A stretch of DNA of 64,000 bases from Enhygromyxa salina (lineage in GTDB: Bacteria; Myxococcota_A; Polyangia; Nannocystales; Nannocystaceae), in assembly GCF_002994635.1 (NCBI RefSeq), contig NZ_PVNL01000041.1, positions 1 to 64,000 of the forward strand, in the 5' to 3' direction. Positions 1 to 8,730 of this stretch are shown here, in pieces. The notes below the pieces were generated by a model. It did no database searches. It worked only from the letters and a program-made list of their open reading frames with translations, and was not told the DNA's origin. Made by a program: the position numbers and the translations under genes. Within the stretch, counting starts at the first letter, position 1. Each line of letters begins with the position of its first letter.

Positions 1-31
1 ATCGTGTGTGGGGCCGGCGGGGCAGCGCGCA

Positions 32-55
32 CGGGCTGGAACCCCGTCCAGCCCG
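32..55. other. Perfect 9-bp hairpin in non-coding DNA
   Basis: Bases 32-40 and 47-55 form a perfect 9-bp inverted repeat with a 6-base loop. A diverged direct copy of the same sequence lies near 151-175. There is no T-run, so a classical terminator is not supported. It sits in the roughly 440-base 5' stretch of the window where I see no convincing gene. Confidence 0.45.
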
Positions 56-218
56 AAGATTGGCTGAAGATCGAGGGCCGATTCCTTGGGGATCGGGGAT
101 GACTTCGGTGCGGCGGTTGCTTCGCTCGTCTAGCCGCCGCGCCAGAACGTTCGGGCTGGGACCCCGTCCGGCCTGTTGTGCGCTCTACGGTTGCGGGGGG
201 TGGCGCCGCTTGCCGTCA

Positions 219-346
219 TGCGATCGCTTGGGGAGCGCCGCTTGGCGACGTGCGATCGCTTGGGGAGCGCCGCTTGGCGACGTGCGATCGCTTGGGGGGC
301 GCCGTTTGATGACGTGCGATCGGGTCGACGGAGCGGGTTGGCGCTC
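219..346. repeat. 32-bp tandem repeat, four copies
   Basis: Units begin at 219, 251, 283 and 315, exactly 32 bp apart. The first two are nearly identical and the last two are progressively diverged. The first three contain the 8-base palindrome GCGATCGC. The repeat is non-coding and lies downstream of the metallolyase gene, which ends at 444 on the minus strand. The rest of 1-443 shows no gene I can support. Confidence 0.8.
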
Positions 347-440
347 GGGGCGATCGGCCGTTGACGGGGCGGGGTGGCGCTCCGCGTTGGGCGAGTGTTT
401 GGGCGGGTCGGCCGTTGACGGAGCGGGGTGGCGCTCCGGG
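327..440. repeat. Diverged GC-rich direct repeats
   Basis: Three related blocks of the form GACGGnGCGGGnTGGCGCTC begin near 327, 363 and 417. The last two also share the preceding CGGCCGTT. The block ends just before the stop codon of the neighbouring minus-strand gene. Spacing is uneven, so this looks like decayed duplication rather than a functional array. Confidence 0.55.
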
Positions 441-443
441 GGC

Positions 444-1706
444 TCAGGTTCCTGAAGCGATGACTCGGCGGATCTCGTCGTCGCTCAGGGTCTGGCCCTG
501 GGACTTGGCGTAGTCGAACAGGCGGTCGACGAGCTCGTCGGTGGTGTCGAAGCCGTGCTCGCGGAGCCAGTAGATGACGTTGGAGCGGCCGCTGTAGTGG
601 CCGATCTCGATCTGTTGGCGGCGGCCGAACACGCGGGCGGGGACGGAGGAGTAGACCCGGTCGGCGAGGTCGAGCTCGCCCTTGGCCTCGGCCTTGATGA
701 TCGCGGCTGCGTGGACGCCTGTGGCGGTTCGGAACGCGTCGCGGCCGACGAGGGGGTAGCTGGGGTGGATCGGGACGCTCGTGAAGCTGCTGACTTTTTC
801 CACGTACTCGACCAGGCACGAGAGATCGTGCGCTTCGGCGTCGATCAAGCCGAGCAGGTAGAGGTTGAGCAGGAGGTGATCCATGGAGGTGTTGCCGACC
901 CGCTCGCCGATGCCGAGGGCGCAGCCGTGGACTCGATCGACGCCCCACTCGAGGGCGGAGATGGCCAGGGTCAGGGCCAGGCCGCGATCGTTGTGCCCGT
1001 GCCAGTCGAGCATCACCTGATCTTCCATGTCCATGCCGCGCAGCAGGCTCTTGGTGAACGAGAGCAGGTTGCGCAGGCCGTCGGGGGTGGCGTGGCCGCA
1101 GGTGTCGCACAGGACCAGGCGGGTGGCGCCGGCTTCGATCGCGGTGCGAAACAATCGCTCGAGCGTGTTGGGGTGGGCGCGGGTGGTGTCTTCGGTGACG
1201 AACGAGGCGGGCAGGCCGTTGCGGACGATCAGCTCGATCGACTCGCGGGTGTGGCGGACCAGACGATCGAGATCCCAGCTCTCGGCGAACGCACGGATCG
1301 GGCTCGAGCCGATGAAGGCGGTGACCTCGATCGGGACGCCGACGCGCTGCGAGATGTCGATGATCGGGCGAATGTCGGCCTCGACCGTTCGCGCGGCGCA
1401 GTTGGGCAGGATCTTCAGGTTCTCGTCGACGATCGTGCGCAGCAGCGACTCGACGTCCTGCTGGGCGCGGCGGCCGGCCCCGGGGAGGCCGAGGTTGACG
1501 ACGTGGAGGCCGAGTCGGTCCATGAGTCGGACCAGCTCGGTCTTTTGTTCGATGCTGGGATCGCGGACCGAGGGCGACTGCAGGCCGTCGCGGATCGTCT
1601 CATCGACGAAGCGCGGCGGTCGGCGCAAGATCGGGCCGCGGCGATCGAGTTCGTTCCAGTCGTAGACGAGCTTGGTCAGGTCCGTGGGGTCGAGCATCTG
1701 CGTCAC
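444..1706 (-). CDS. 2-isopropylmalate synthase-like DRE-TIM metallolyase
   Basis: This 420-residue protein belongs to the HMGL-like (DRE-TIM) family of Claisen-type condensing enzymes, which join acetyl-CoA to a 2-oxoacid. The N-terminal metal and substrate motif appears as DETIRDGLQS, the HxH metal motif as DWHGHNDRGLA, and the GIGERVGNT loop follows; these are typical of the isopropylmalate/homocitrate/citramalate branch rather than HMG-CoA lyase. It is shorter than full-length LeuA (about 500-550 aa) and I see no C-terminal allosteric leucine-binding domain, so feedback control by leucine is unlikely. The start is a GTG at 1706; an ATG three codons in is possible. It lies 4 bp downstream of the next minus-strand gene, so the two are probably co-transcribed. 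The exact 2-oxoacid substrate cannot be told from sequence. Confidence 0.8.
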   Translation of the reverse strand: MTQMLDPTDLTKLVYDWNELDRRGPILRRPPRFVDETIRDGLQSPSVRDPSIEQKTELVRLMDRLGLHVVNLGLPGAGRRAQQDVESLLRTIVDENLKILPNCAARTVEADIRPIIDISQRVGVPIEVTAFIGSSPIRAFAESWDLDRLVRHTRESIELIVRNGLPASFVTEDTTRAHPNTLERLFRTAIEAGATRLVLCDTCGHATPDGLRNLLSFTKSLLRGMDMEDQVMLDWHGHNDRGLALTLAISALEWGVDRVHGCALGIGERVGNTSMDHLLLNLYLLGLIDAEAHDLSCLVEYVEKVSSFTSVPIHPSYPLVGRDAFRTATGVHAAAIIKAEAKGELDLADRVYSSVPARVFGRRQQIEIGHYSGRSNVIYWLREHGFDTTDELVDRLFDYAKSQGQTLSDDEIRRVIASGT

Positions 1707-1710
1707 GCCC

Positions 1711-2748
1711 TCACATGCCTGGGATCAGCTCGAGGTCGAAGAAGCGATCGAACTCCTCGACCAGGCTCAGGGCGATGACGTCGATGATCGCGTCGTCGTC
1801 CTCGATCAAGGCGATGATCGCGTCGCGGAACAGCACCAGCGCGTCGACCTGGCCGTCGTCGTCTTCGGTCGCGGGCCGGCCCTCGAACGCGAGCGCGGTG
1901 CGAGGATCGCAGCCTTCGCGGACCCCGGCTTCGCCGACCCAGCGCTCGACCCGGATCGCGGCCGCGGCCACGCGGTTGATCACTGGATCCGGGAGGGTGT
2001 CGAGCACGTCCTCGAGGTGGCGACGCAGATCTTCGGCCTCGTCGGCGGGCACGGGATCGTCGAGATCGACGTCGTGGGTGGCGAGGTCGCGCTTGCGAAC
2101 CTCGAGCAGGTGCTCGAGCGCGCCGTCGAGGTCGTCGGCCTCACGCAAGATCGAGCCGAGCTGGTAGCGCAGCTCGGTGTCGTCCTCGCGCTCGAGCGAT
2201 CGCTCGAGCAGCTCGACGCCCTCAGCCCCGCGCTCGAGATCGACGAGCACGGCCGCGCGCAGGCTGACGTAGCCAGGATCTTCGTGCAGCGAGGGGTGCA
2301 CGCCGTCGAGCACGGTCAGCGCCTCCTCGGCGTCCTCCTGGTGGTCGAGCAGGACCTGGGCCCGCAGCAGTCGTGCCTCGCTGTCGGCTTCGGAGCTCAG
2401 ATCTTCGCGCTCGCTCAGGGCCCGCAGCGCGTGCTCGGCATCGTCGATGTCGCCGATCGAGATCAGGATGTCGGAGATGTCGAGGGTGATGCGGGCGGCC
2501 TCGCTTGGATCCTGAAGCGCGACGGCGGCTTCGAGCAGGCCGTCGGTGCTGCCGAACAGCTCCTCGAGCTCGGTCTCGCTGGCGTCCTCGTCGAGCCAAC
2601 CAGTCATGAAATGGAGGTAGCGAAGCCGGGCGTCGTCCTCGTCCGCGCCAGCGTCCACCGCCGACGCCATCGCCGCTTGCACACCGTCTAGATCCTCGGC
2701 TTCGAGGGCGTCGTAGGCTCGCGCAAAGATGCTGGCTAGCTTCGTCAT
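1711..2748 (-). CDS. TPR-like protein with degenerate zincin (DUF1025-type) domain
   Basis: This is an acidic 345-residue protein. The first two thirds are helical and TPR-like, with repeated alternating Ala/Leu/Asp/Glu helices. The last ~90 residues resemble the small metallopeptidase-like zincin family (DUF1025): a segment ending in a Leu-Phe-Arg strand is followed by a final helix. In active family members that helix carries HExGHHFG; here the equivalent stretch, from about residue 330, reads VEEFDRFFDL, so all zinc-binding His residues are absent. It is therefore predicted to be a non-enzymatic protein-interaction module. The ATG at 2748 fits the start of the first helix; upstream reading would be Arg-rich and implausible. 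It probably leads the two-gene minus-strand operon with the metallolyase. Confidence 0.6.
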   Translation of the reverse strand: MTKLASIFARAYDALEAEDLDGVQAAMASAVDAGADEDDARLRYLHFMTGWLDEDASETELEELFGSTDGLLEAAVALQDPSEAARITLDISDILISIGDIDDAEHALRALSEREDLSSEADSEARLLRAQVLLDHQEDAEEALTVLDGVHPSLHEDPGYVSLRAAVLVDLERGAEGVELLERSLEREDDTELRYQLGSILREADDLDGALEHLLEVRKRDLATHDVDLDDPVPADEAEDLRRHLEDVLDTLPDPVINRVAAAAIRVERWVGEAGVREGCDPRTALAFEGRPATEDDDGQVDALVLFRDAIIALIEDDDAIIDVIALSLVEEFDRFFDLELIPGM

Positions 2749-2845
2749 TGCGGGCGAGGTTAGCAGCAAAGCCAACTGCTCCCCATGCCGCCAGGACTTC
2801 CGCCACCCCTGCCGGTCGTGAGCGCGAACGTGATAAGCAGGCGCG

Positions 2846-3379
2846 GTGACAAAACCCTCCGATGTCGATCCCGTGAGCGCGCTCATGCGTGTGCTGGGCG
2901 AGCGCTGGGTGCTGACGCTTGCGCTGGCGGATCCGACGGCTCCGGACGCGTCGCCGTACCCGACCCCGCTGTTCTTCGCGCTCGCCGAGCCGAACACGAT
3001 CGGCCGTCACCCGGCCCCGCTGGTGGTGGTCGTGAGCGACCCAGACAGCCACCACGGCCAGCTCGCCGGTCGCGGTCCGACAGCCGCAGCCGCCGCCGTG
3101 TACCTCGAGACCCAAGAAGTGGGCCAGGTCCGCGGCGCCCAGCTGCGCGGCAGCTTGGTCCGCGAAGACGCCTGGACGCCAGCGGGCGCGGCGGGGCTGC
3201 GCCAGTGCTACCTCGACCGCCACCCGATCGCCGCGCCGATGCTCGCGGGTGGCCGGCACCGTCTGTACGCGCTGGCTGTGTCCTGGGCCAAGCTCACCGA
3301 CAACCGGCTGGGCTTTGGCGCTCACCCGGTCGCGCGCTTTGACGTCACCTGCGCCGAAGTGGAACAGTCGCGACCGTGA
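2846..3379 (+). CDS. YhbP/UPF0306-like split-barrel flavin protein
   Basis: This 177-residue protein matches the UPF0306 (YhbP) branch of the pyridoxamine-5'-phosphate-oxidase-like FMN-binding split barrel. Recognisable family features in order are an N-terminal helix ending in WVLTLAL, a SDPDSHHGQL segment, a VRGAQLRG strand, a tyrosine- and proline-containing helix (CYLDRHPIAAP), and a C-terminal KLTDNRLGFG signature that is nearly invariant in YhbP. The reaction is unknown for the family. It starts with GTG at 2846 and its stop codon overlaps the GTG of the following transporter by 4 bases, so the two are translationally coupled. Confidence 0.75.
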   Translation: MTKPSDVDPVSALMRVLGERWVLTLALADPTAPDASPYPTPLFFALAEPNTIGRHPAPLVVVVSDPDSHHGQLAGRGPTAAAAAVYLETQEVGQVRGAQLRGSLVREDAWTPAGAAGLRQCYLDRHPIAAPMLAGGRHRLYALAVSWAKLTDNRLGFGAHPVARFDVTCAEVEQSRP

Positions 3380-4800
3380 GCGAGCCGAACACCAGCCCTG
3401 CCGCGGACGGACGCAAACCCGGCTGGCAGCTGCACACCAAGATCTTGGTCGGCATGGTCATCGGCAGCTTGGCCGCGCTCGTCGCCAAGCAGTGGATGGT
3501 CGGGCCCGACGCGGCGATCTCGCTGTTCACGGATCAGGCCACGCTGCTCGAGTTTGGCTCGCGCTGGATCGAGCCGGTCGGCCAGCTGTTCATCCGCGCG
3601 ATCATCTTGACGGTCGTGCCGCTGGTGTTCACCTCGATCGCCACGGGCATGCACTCGCTCGGCAACCCGCGCGACCTCGGTCGGCTCGGGGGGCGGACGA
3701 TCCTGATCTTCATGGGCACCGCGTTCGTCGGGGCGTGTCTGGCGACTGGGCTGTACTTGCTGTTCCAGCCCGGCGCCGCGATCTCGCCCGAAACCCGTGA
3801 TCTGCTCGCCGCGCAATTTTCGGACGAGGCCGCGACCAAGGTTGCGAGCGCCGATGAGGCGCGCGCGTATTTCTCGGGCTCGGCGCTGCAGATCCTGGTC
3901 GGGTTGGTGCCCGAGAACATCGTGCTGTCGATGACCAGCAACCGGGATCTGCTCAAGGTGATCCTGTTCGCGCTCGCGTTTGGCGTGTCGCTGACGCTGA
4001 TCCCCAAGGAGCGCAGCGCTCCAGTCGCCGCGGTGCTCGAGGGCATCAACGACGCGATGATCAAGCTGATCGGCATCCTGATGAAGCTCGCGCCGGTCGG
4101 CGTCGCCGCGCTGGTGTTCATGGTCGTGGCCAGGTTCGGGGTCGACGTGCTCATCGCGCTCGCGCTCTACACCGGGGTGGTGCTGCTGGCGCTGCTCGCT
4201 CACCTGGTGCTGGTGCTCTCGCCCTTGCTGCGCTTCGTCGCCGACTGGAAGCCGATCGAGTTCATGAAGGCGATGCGCGAGGTCTGGATCACCGCGTTCT
4301 CGACCTCGTCCTCGGCCGCGACCTTGCCAACCACGATCCGGGTGGCCGAGGAAGAGCTCGATGTTCCCCGGCCGATCGCCGGGTTTGTGCTGCCGCTGGG
4401 CGCGACCATCAACATGGACGGCACGACGATCTACCAGGTCATCGCCGTGCACTTCGTCGCGCAAGTTTGGGGCGTCCCGCTCGACGTCTCGGCATACCTG
4501 ACGCTGATCCTGGTCGCGATGTTGATGGCGATCGGCGCCGCGGGTGTGCCTGGCGGCGTGATTCCGCTGCTCTATGTGGTCATGGTCACCGTTGGGATCC
4601 CCGAGCCCGTGGTAGCAGCTGGGATCGCGCTGATCTTGGGCATGGATCGGATCCTCGACATGTGCCGTAGCGCGATCAACGTGGTCGGCGACTCGACGAC
4701 CGCGGTGATCGTCGCCAATCTCGAACGCAAGCGACCGGCTACGGTAGGGGCTACGGCAGGAGCTACGCCAGACGCTCCGCCTGAATCTCGTTCACCGTGA
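3376..4800 (+). CDS. Dicarboxylate/amino acid:cation symporter (DAACS/SDF family)
   Basis: This 474-residue inner-membrane secondary transporter has the usual length and topology of GltP/DctA proteins. Diagnostic pieces are the serine-rich hairpin SSSAATLPTT, the NMDGTT cation site in TM7, the GAAGVPGG second hairpin and the DMCRSAINVVGD helix TM8 whose Asp and Asn contact substrate and sodium or protons. It should import glutamate, aspartate or C4-dicarboxylates. The GTG start overlaps the upstream YhbP-like stop. The gene just downstream encodes 2-oxoacid:ferredoxin oxidoreductase, consistent with dicarboxylates or amino acids feeding the TCA cycle, but a ~100-bp gap separates them, so co-transcription is uncertain. 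Confidence 0.9.
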   Translation: MSEPNTSPAADGRKPGWQLHTKILVGMVIGSLAALVAKQWMVGPDAAISLFTDQATLLEFGSRWIEPVGQLFIRAIILTVVPLVFTSIATGMHSLGNPRDLGRLGGRTILIFMGTAFVGACLATGLYLLFQPGAAISPETRDLLAAQFSDEAATKVASADEARAYFSGSALQILVGLVPENIVLSMTSNRDLLKVILFALAFGVSLTLIPKERSAPVAAVLEGINDAMIKLIGILMKLAPVGVAALVFMVVARFGVDVLIALALYTGVVLLALLAHLVLVLSPLLRFVADWKPIEFMKAMREVWITAFSTSSSAATLPTTIRVAEEELDVPRPIAGFVLPLGATINMDGTTIYQVIAVHFVAQVWGVPLDVSAYLTLILVAMLMAIGAAGVPGGVIPLLYVVMVTVGIPEPVVAAGIALILGMDRILDMCRSAINVVGDSTTAVIVANLERKRPATVGATAGATPDAPPESRSP

Positions 4801-4900
4801 GACAACATACTACTGCGACCGTGACATCGATCCGCTGGGCCTCCATACTGGCTGTGCTCTGGCCCAGCTTTTCAGCTGATCTGGCTCGTTCCAAGACCAC

Positions 4901-6763
4901 ATGGACACCTTCACCAAGTCCCAGACACGCGAGACCCTCGAGTCTGTCGTCATCCGCTTTGCCGGCGACTCCGGCGACGGGATGCAGCTGACGGGGAGCC
5001 AATTCACGCACACGACTGCGTTGATGGGCAACGATCTCGCCACATTCCCCGATTTTCCCGCCGAGATCCGAGCGCCCGCGGGCACCACCTACGGCGTGTC
5101 TGGGTTCCAGATCCACTTTGGCTCGCAGGACGTCCGCACGCCCGGTGACGCACCCGATGTGCTGGTCGCCATGAACCCGGCCGCGCTGATCACCAACCTC
5201 GCCGATCTCAAGCCCGGCGGCATGCTGATCGTCAACACGGGCGCGTACACCAAGGGCAACCTCAAGAAGGCCGGCTACGAGCAAAGCCCGCTCGAAGACG
5301 GCAGCCTGTCGGCCTACCGCGTGATCAACCTGGACATCCAGGCCATGACGATCGCCGCGGTCGAGTCGTTCGGCCTGGGCACCAAGGACGCGCTGCGCAG
5401 CAAGAACCTGTGGACGCTGGGTCTGGTGCTGTGGCTGTTCGGTCGCGAGTACGAGCCCACGGTCGCGTACCTCGAGCAAAAATTCGCGAAGAAGCCCGCG
5501 ATCGCGCAGGCCAACATCGCCGCGCTCAAGGCTGGTCACGCCTATGGTGAGACCGCCGAGCTGCCCAGCGGGATCGGCCCCTACGAGGTCCCCAAGGCCA
5601 AGCTCTCGCCGGGTCTGTACCGCAACATCACGGGCAACGACGCGCTGGCGTGGGGTCTGGTCGCGGCCTCGCAGCTGTCGGGGCTCAAGCTGGTCCTGGG
5701 CTCGTACCCGATCACGCCCGCGTCGACGGTGCTGCACTCGCTGGCCAACCTCAAGAGCTTTGGGGTCACGACCTTCCAGGCCGAAGACGAGATCGCGGCT
5801 GTGTGTGCCGCGGTTGGAGCGAGCTGGGGCGGCGCCATGGGGGTCACCACGACCTCGGGTCCGGGCGTCGCGCTCAAGGCCGAGGCGATCGGGCTCGCGG
5901 TCATGCTCGAGCTGCCGCTGATCGTCGTCGACGTTCAGCGCGGCGGGCCGTCCACGGGGCTGCCCACCAAGACCGAGCAGTCGGATCTGTTGCAGGCCGC
6001 GTACGGGCGCAACGGTGACTCGCCGCTGTGCGTGATCGCGGCCGCGACCCCGGGCGACTGCTTCTACATGGCCATCGAAGCCGCTCGGATCGCGGTCAAG
6101 TACATGACCCCGGTCATGCTGCTCACCGACGGTTACCTGGCCAACGGCGCCGAGCCCTGGAAGATCCCGGCGATGGCGGATCTGCCTCAGTTCAAGGCGA
6201 AGTTCGTGACCGAGCGGACCGAGGGCTTCCATCCCTACTTGCGCGAAGACGAGACCCTCGCGCGACCGTGGGCGATCCCAGGCACGCCGGGCCTCGAGCA
6301 CCGCATCGGCGGGCTCGAGAAGAACTACGACTCGGGCAACATCTCGTACGACCCCGACAACCACCACAAGATGACCAAGACCCGCGCGGCCAAGATCGCG
6401 GGCATCGCCAACTCCGTCCCCGAGCAGGAGATCGAGGTCGGCGAGGCGACGGGGGATCTGCTGGTCGTCGGCTGGGGCTCGACCTACGGCGCGATCACCA
6501 TGGCGGTCCGCCGGGCCCGCGAAGCAGGCAAGAGCGTCTCGCAGGTGCACCTGCGCCACATCGTCCCGTTTGCCCGCGGGCTCGACACCCTGCTGCGGGG
6601 GTTCAAGCGGGTCATCGTCCCCGAGATGAACAACGGCATGCTGGTCAAGATGCTGCGCTCCGAGTTCCTCGTCGACGCCATCGGCGTCAACAAGATCGCC
6701 GGCCAGCCGTTCAAGGTCGCCGAGATCGAGAACGCGATCGATTCCGCGCTGGAGAACCTCTGA
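4901..6763 (+). CDS. korA: 2-oxoacid:ferredoxin oxidoreductase, fused gamma-alpha subunit
   Basis: This 620-residue subunit has the gamma-alpha fusion typical of KorA-type enzymes. An N-terminal gamma domain begins with FAGDSGDGMQLTGSQF (residues ~19-35). The pyrimidine-binding alpha domain starts at about residue 230 (GLVAASQLSGLKLVLGSYPITPAS) and contains the FQAEDEIAAV motif with the TPP-activating Glu. A C-terminal transketolase-like domain holds the DLLVVGWGSTYGAI strand. With KorB it oxidatively decarboxylates 2-oxoglutarate (or another 2-oxoacid) to the acyl-CoA, passing electrons to ferredoxin. The start is ATG 4901; no strong Shine-Dalgarno is visible. KorB begins 2 bp after this stop. 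The 2-oxoglutarate assignment is the usual one for this architecture but not proven. Confidence 0.9.
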   Translation: MDTFTKSQTRETLESVVIRFAGDSGDGMQLTGSQFTHTTALMGNDLATFPDFPAEIRAPAGTTYGVSGFQIHFGSQDVRTPGDAPDVLVAMNPAALITNLADLKPGGMLIVNTGAYTKGNLKKAGYEQSPLEDGSLSAYRVINLDIQAMTIAAVESFGLGTKDALRSKNLWTLGLVLWLFGREYEPTVAYLEQKFAKKPAIAQANIAALKAGHAYGETAELPSGIGPYEVPKAKLSPGLYRNITGNDALAWGLVAASQLSGLKLVLGSYPITPASTVLHSLANLKSFGVTTFQAEDEIAAVCAAVGASWGGAMGVTTTSGPGVALKAEAIGLAVMLELPLIVVDVQRGGPSTGLPTKTEQSDLLQAAYGRNGDSPLCVIAAATPGDCFYMAIEAARIAVKYMTPVMLLTDGYLANGAEPWKIPAMADLPQFKAKFVTERTEGFHPYLREDETLARPWAIPGTPGLEHRIGGLEKNYDSGNISYDPDNHHKMTKTRAAKIAGIANSVPEQEIEVGEATGDLLVVGWGSTYGAITMAVRRAREAGKSVSQVHLRHIVPFARGLDTLLRGFKRVIVPEMNNGMLVKMLRSEFLVDAIGVNKIAGQPFKVAEIENAIDSALENL

Positions 6764-6764
6764 C

Positions 6765-7793
6765 ATGAGCCCGTCCGAACCCGCCAAGAAGCTCACCCGC
6801 AAGGACTTCACCTCCGACCAGGACATCCGCTGGTGTCCGGGCTGCGGTGACTACGCGATCCTAGCGACGATGCAGCGCACGCTGCCAACCGTCGGCGCTG
6901 ACCCGGCCAAGACCGTGTTCTTGTCCGGCATCGGCTGCTCGAGCCGGTTCCCGTACTACATGAACACCTACGGGTTCCACAGCATCCACGGCCGCGCGCC
7001 CGCGTTCGCGACCGGGCTCAAGCTGACCAACCCCGAGCTCGACATCTGGGTGATCACCGGCGACGGAGACGGCCTGAGCATCGGCGGCAACCACCTCATG
7101 CACATGTTGCGGCGCAACGTCGACGTGCAGATGATCCTGTTCAACAACCGGATCTACGGGCTGACCAAGGGGCAGTACTCGCCCACCTCGCTGGTCGGGC
7201 TGCGCTCGCCGTCGACGCCGCTGGGCTCGATCGACATGCCCGTCACGCCGGCACTCCTTGCGCTCGGGGCCGGGGCCCGGTTCGTCGCGCGCTCGGTCGA
7301 CACGATGGCCAAGCACCTCGCGCCGACCTTCGTGGAGGCCCGCGAGTTTCGGGGCACCAGCTTCATCGAGGTCCTGCAGAACTGCCCCGTGTTCCACGAT
7401 GGCGCGTGGAACCACGTCACGGACAAGGCCCGCGCGGGCTCGACCATGCTCATGCTCGAGCACGGCAAGCCGATGCTCTTCGGTGACAAAGACGGCCCGC
7501 AGCAAGGGCTGCGGCTCAAGCCGAACAGCCTCGAGCTCGAGGTCGTGACCCTCGGTGAAGGCGGGATCACGCAGGACGACGTGCTCGTCCACGACGAGAC
7601 CAACCGCTCGATGGCGTTCTTGCTCGGCGGTCTCGAGCCTCCGAACTTCCCGATCGCGCTGGGCGTGCTGCTGCGCGAGCAGGCGCCCGCCTATGACGCG
7701 GGTGTCGTGGCCCAGGTCGAAGCCGCCCAGCAAAAGGGCATGACGGACGTCGACAAGCTGCTTCGCGCGGGTCACACCTGGACCGTCGAATAG
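6765..7793 (+). CDS. korB: 2-oxoacid:ferredoxin oxidoreductase, beta (TPP) subunit
   Basis: This 342-residue beta subunit pairs with the preceding gene. WCPGCGDYAIL provides the CxxC found in KorB proteins, GIGCSSRFPYYMNTYGFHSIHGR is the conserved substrate and cofactor loop, and ITGDGDGLSIGGNHLMH is the TPP/Mg motif. NNRIYGLTKGQYSPTS follows as in bona fide KorB. It is 2 bp from korA, so the two form an operon. About 130 bp of non-coding DNA follows before the next gene; I see no clear terminator hairpin there. Confidence 0.9.
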   Translation: MSPSEPAKKLTRKDFTSDQDIRWCPGCGDYAILATMQRTLPTVGADPAKTVFLSGIGCSSRFPYYMNTYGFHSIHGRAPAFATGLKLTNPELDIWVITGDGDGLSIGGNHLMHMLRRNVDVQMILFNNRIYGLTKGQYSPTSLVGLRSPSTPLGSIDMPVTPALLALGAGARFVARSVDTMAKHLAPTFVEAREFRGTSFIEVLQNCPVFHDGAWNHVTDKARAGSTMLMLEHGKPMLFGDKDGPQQGLRLKPNSLELEVVTLGEGGITQDDVLVHDETNRSMAFLLGGLEPPNFPIALGVLLREQAPAYDAGVVAQVEAAQQKGMTDVDKLLRAGHTWTVE

Positions 7794-7917
7794 GTCGACG
7801 CCAGCGCCCGGCTGAGACAGAATGAGCTAAAGAATGATCTGGGGCGGCGTTCGTCGAAGCGCCCACGCGGTCCGCGGTACAGTGGACGCCCCACGCAGCG
7901 ACTCTACGCGCACACCC

Positions 7918-7923
7918 AGGAGA
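7918..7923 (+). promoter_or_regulatory. Ribosome binding site for lipoprotein at 7932
   Basis: AGGAGA lies 8 bases before ATG 7932. This supports ATG 7932 over the in-frame TTG at 7926, which would be only 2 bases from the site. Confidence 0.7.
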
Positions 7924-7931
7924 CTTTGAAC

Positions 7932-8729
7932 ATGAGCCTGAATCGGACCCTGCAATCCCTGAAGTTCGCCGCCCTGTTTGGCGGCCTGATCGGCCTCGGC
8001 TTCGGCTGCGTCATCAACCTCGAGCCCCTCGAGCCCTGCGATAGCGGCTCGAACAACAAGCTAGACAGCAACGGTGAGTGTGAGTGTCGCATCGGTTACG
8101 AGTGGTGCGACCCGGCCGACGAGTCGAACCTCAACTGCTGCGACACCGATATCGGCGGCACCTCCGGCGATGGCGATTCCGGCGACGGAGACCCCGAGAC
8201 TGGCGATGGCGATCCCGAGACCGGCGACGGTGACGGCGATCCTGGCGACGGCGACGGCGACGGCGATGGCGACTGCGCCCCCGGCGAGCTCCCGCCCGAG
8301 AGCTGCAACGTCGAAGAAGAAGGCTTCTACTGGTGCACCAACAGCGAGGCGATGGGCCCCGGCTGCAGCGAGTTCTACATCTGTGAGAACGGCGCGTGGA
8401 CGCAAAACGACGCGTTCATGGACGAGAGCTGCGGCTTCGATGGCTTCGACTTCGCGTATGGCTGCGTGGATGACGGCGCGTCCGTGATCTTCGAGTGCGG
8501 CGACGGCTCGGGCGCGGCGTGCAGTGACTCGGATCCCGCGTACTGCGTCAACGACGACGAGATCGGCTACTGCCTGTGGAACAAGGAGACCTGGGACAGC
8601 TGCCAGCTGTTCTGTGAAGAGGTCGGCATTCGCGGTCAGACCTACGAGTACGGCGAGTGCGACGCCTCCGTGCCCGACGACGTGGCCTGCTTCTGCTGCG
8701 ACACTGGCGACCCCGGCTGTCCGCTTTGA
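7932..8729 (+). CDS. Cys-rich lipoprotein with Gly-Asp linker
   Basis: This 265-residue predicted lipoprotein has a signal peptide ending in LGFGC (Cys26). A small Cys-rich head (ECECRIGYEWCDPADESNLNCC) follows, then an acidic linker of repeated GDGDP/ETGDGD units (about residues 78-115), and then a second Cys-rich domain to the end with about 20 Cys, presumably disulfide-bonded outside the cytoplasm. The function is unknown. The protein at 9134-9775 is a paralog: both heads share a C-x-C-x(2)-GYxWCD...CC pattern and both bodies share FDFAYGC/FEFAYGC and a CLW/CVW segment. Tandem 106-bp repeats begin right after its stop codon. Confidence 0.8.
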   Translation: MSLNRTLQSLKFAALFGGLIGLGFGCVINLEPLEPCDSGSNNKLDSNGECECRIGYEWCDPADESNLNCCDTDIGGTSGDGDSGDGDPETGDGDPETGDGDGDPGDGDGDGDGDCAPGELPPESCNVEEEGFYWCTNSEAMGPGCSEFYICENGAWTQNDAFMDESCGFDGFDFAYGCVDDGASVIFECGDGSGAACSDSDPAYCVNDDEIGYCLWNKETWDSCQLFCEEVGIRGQTYEYGECDASVPDDVACFCCDTGDPGCPL

Positions 8730-8730
8730 T

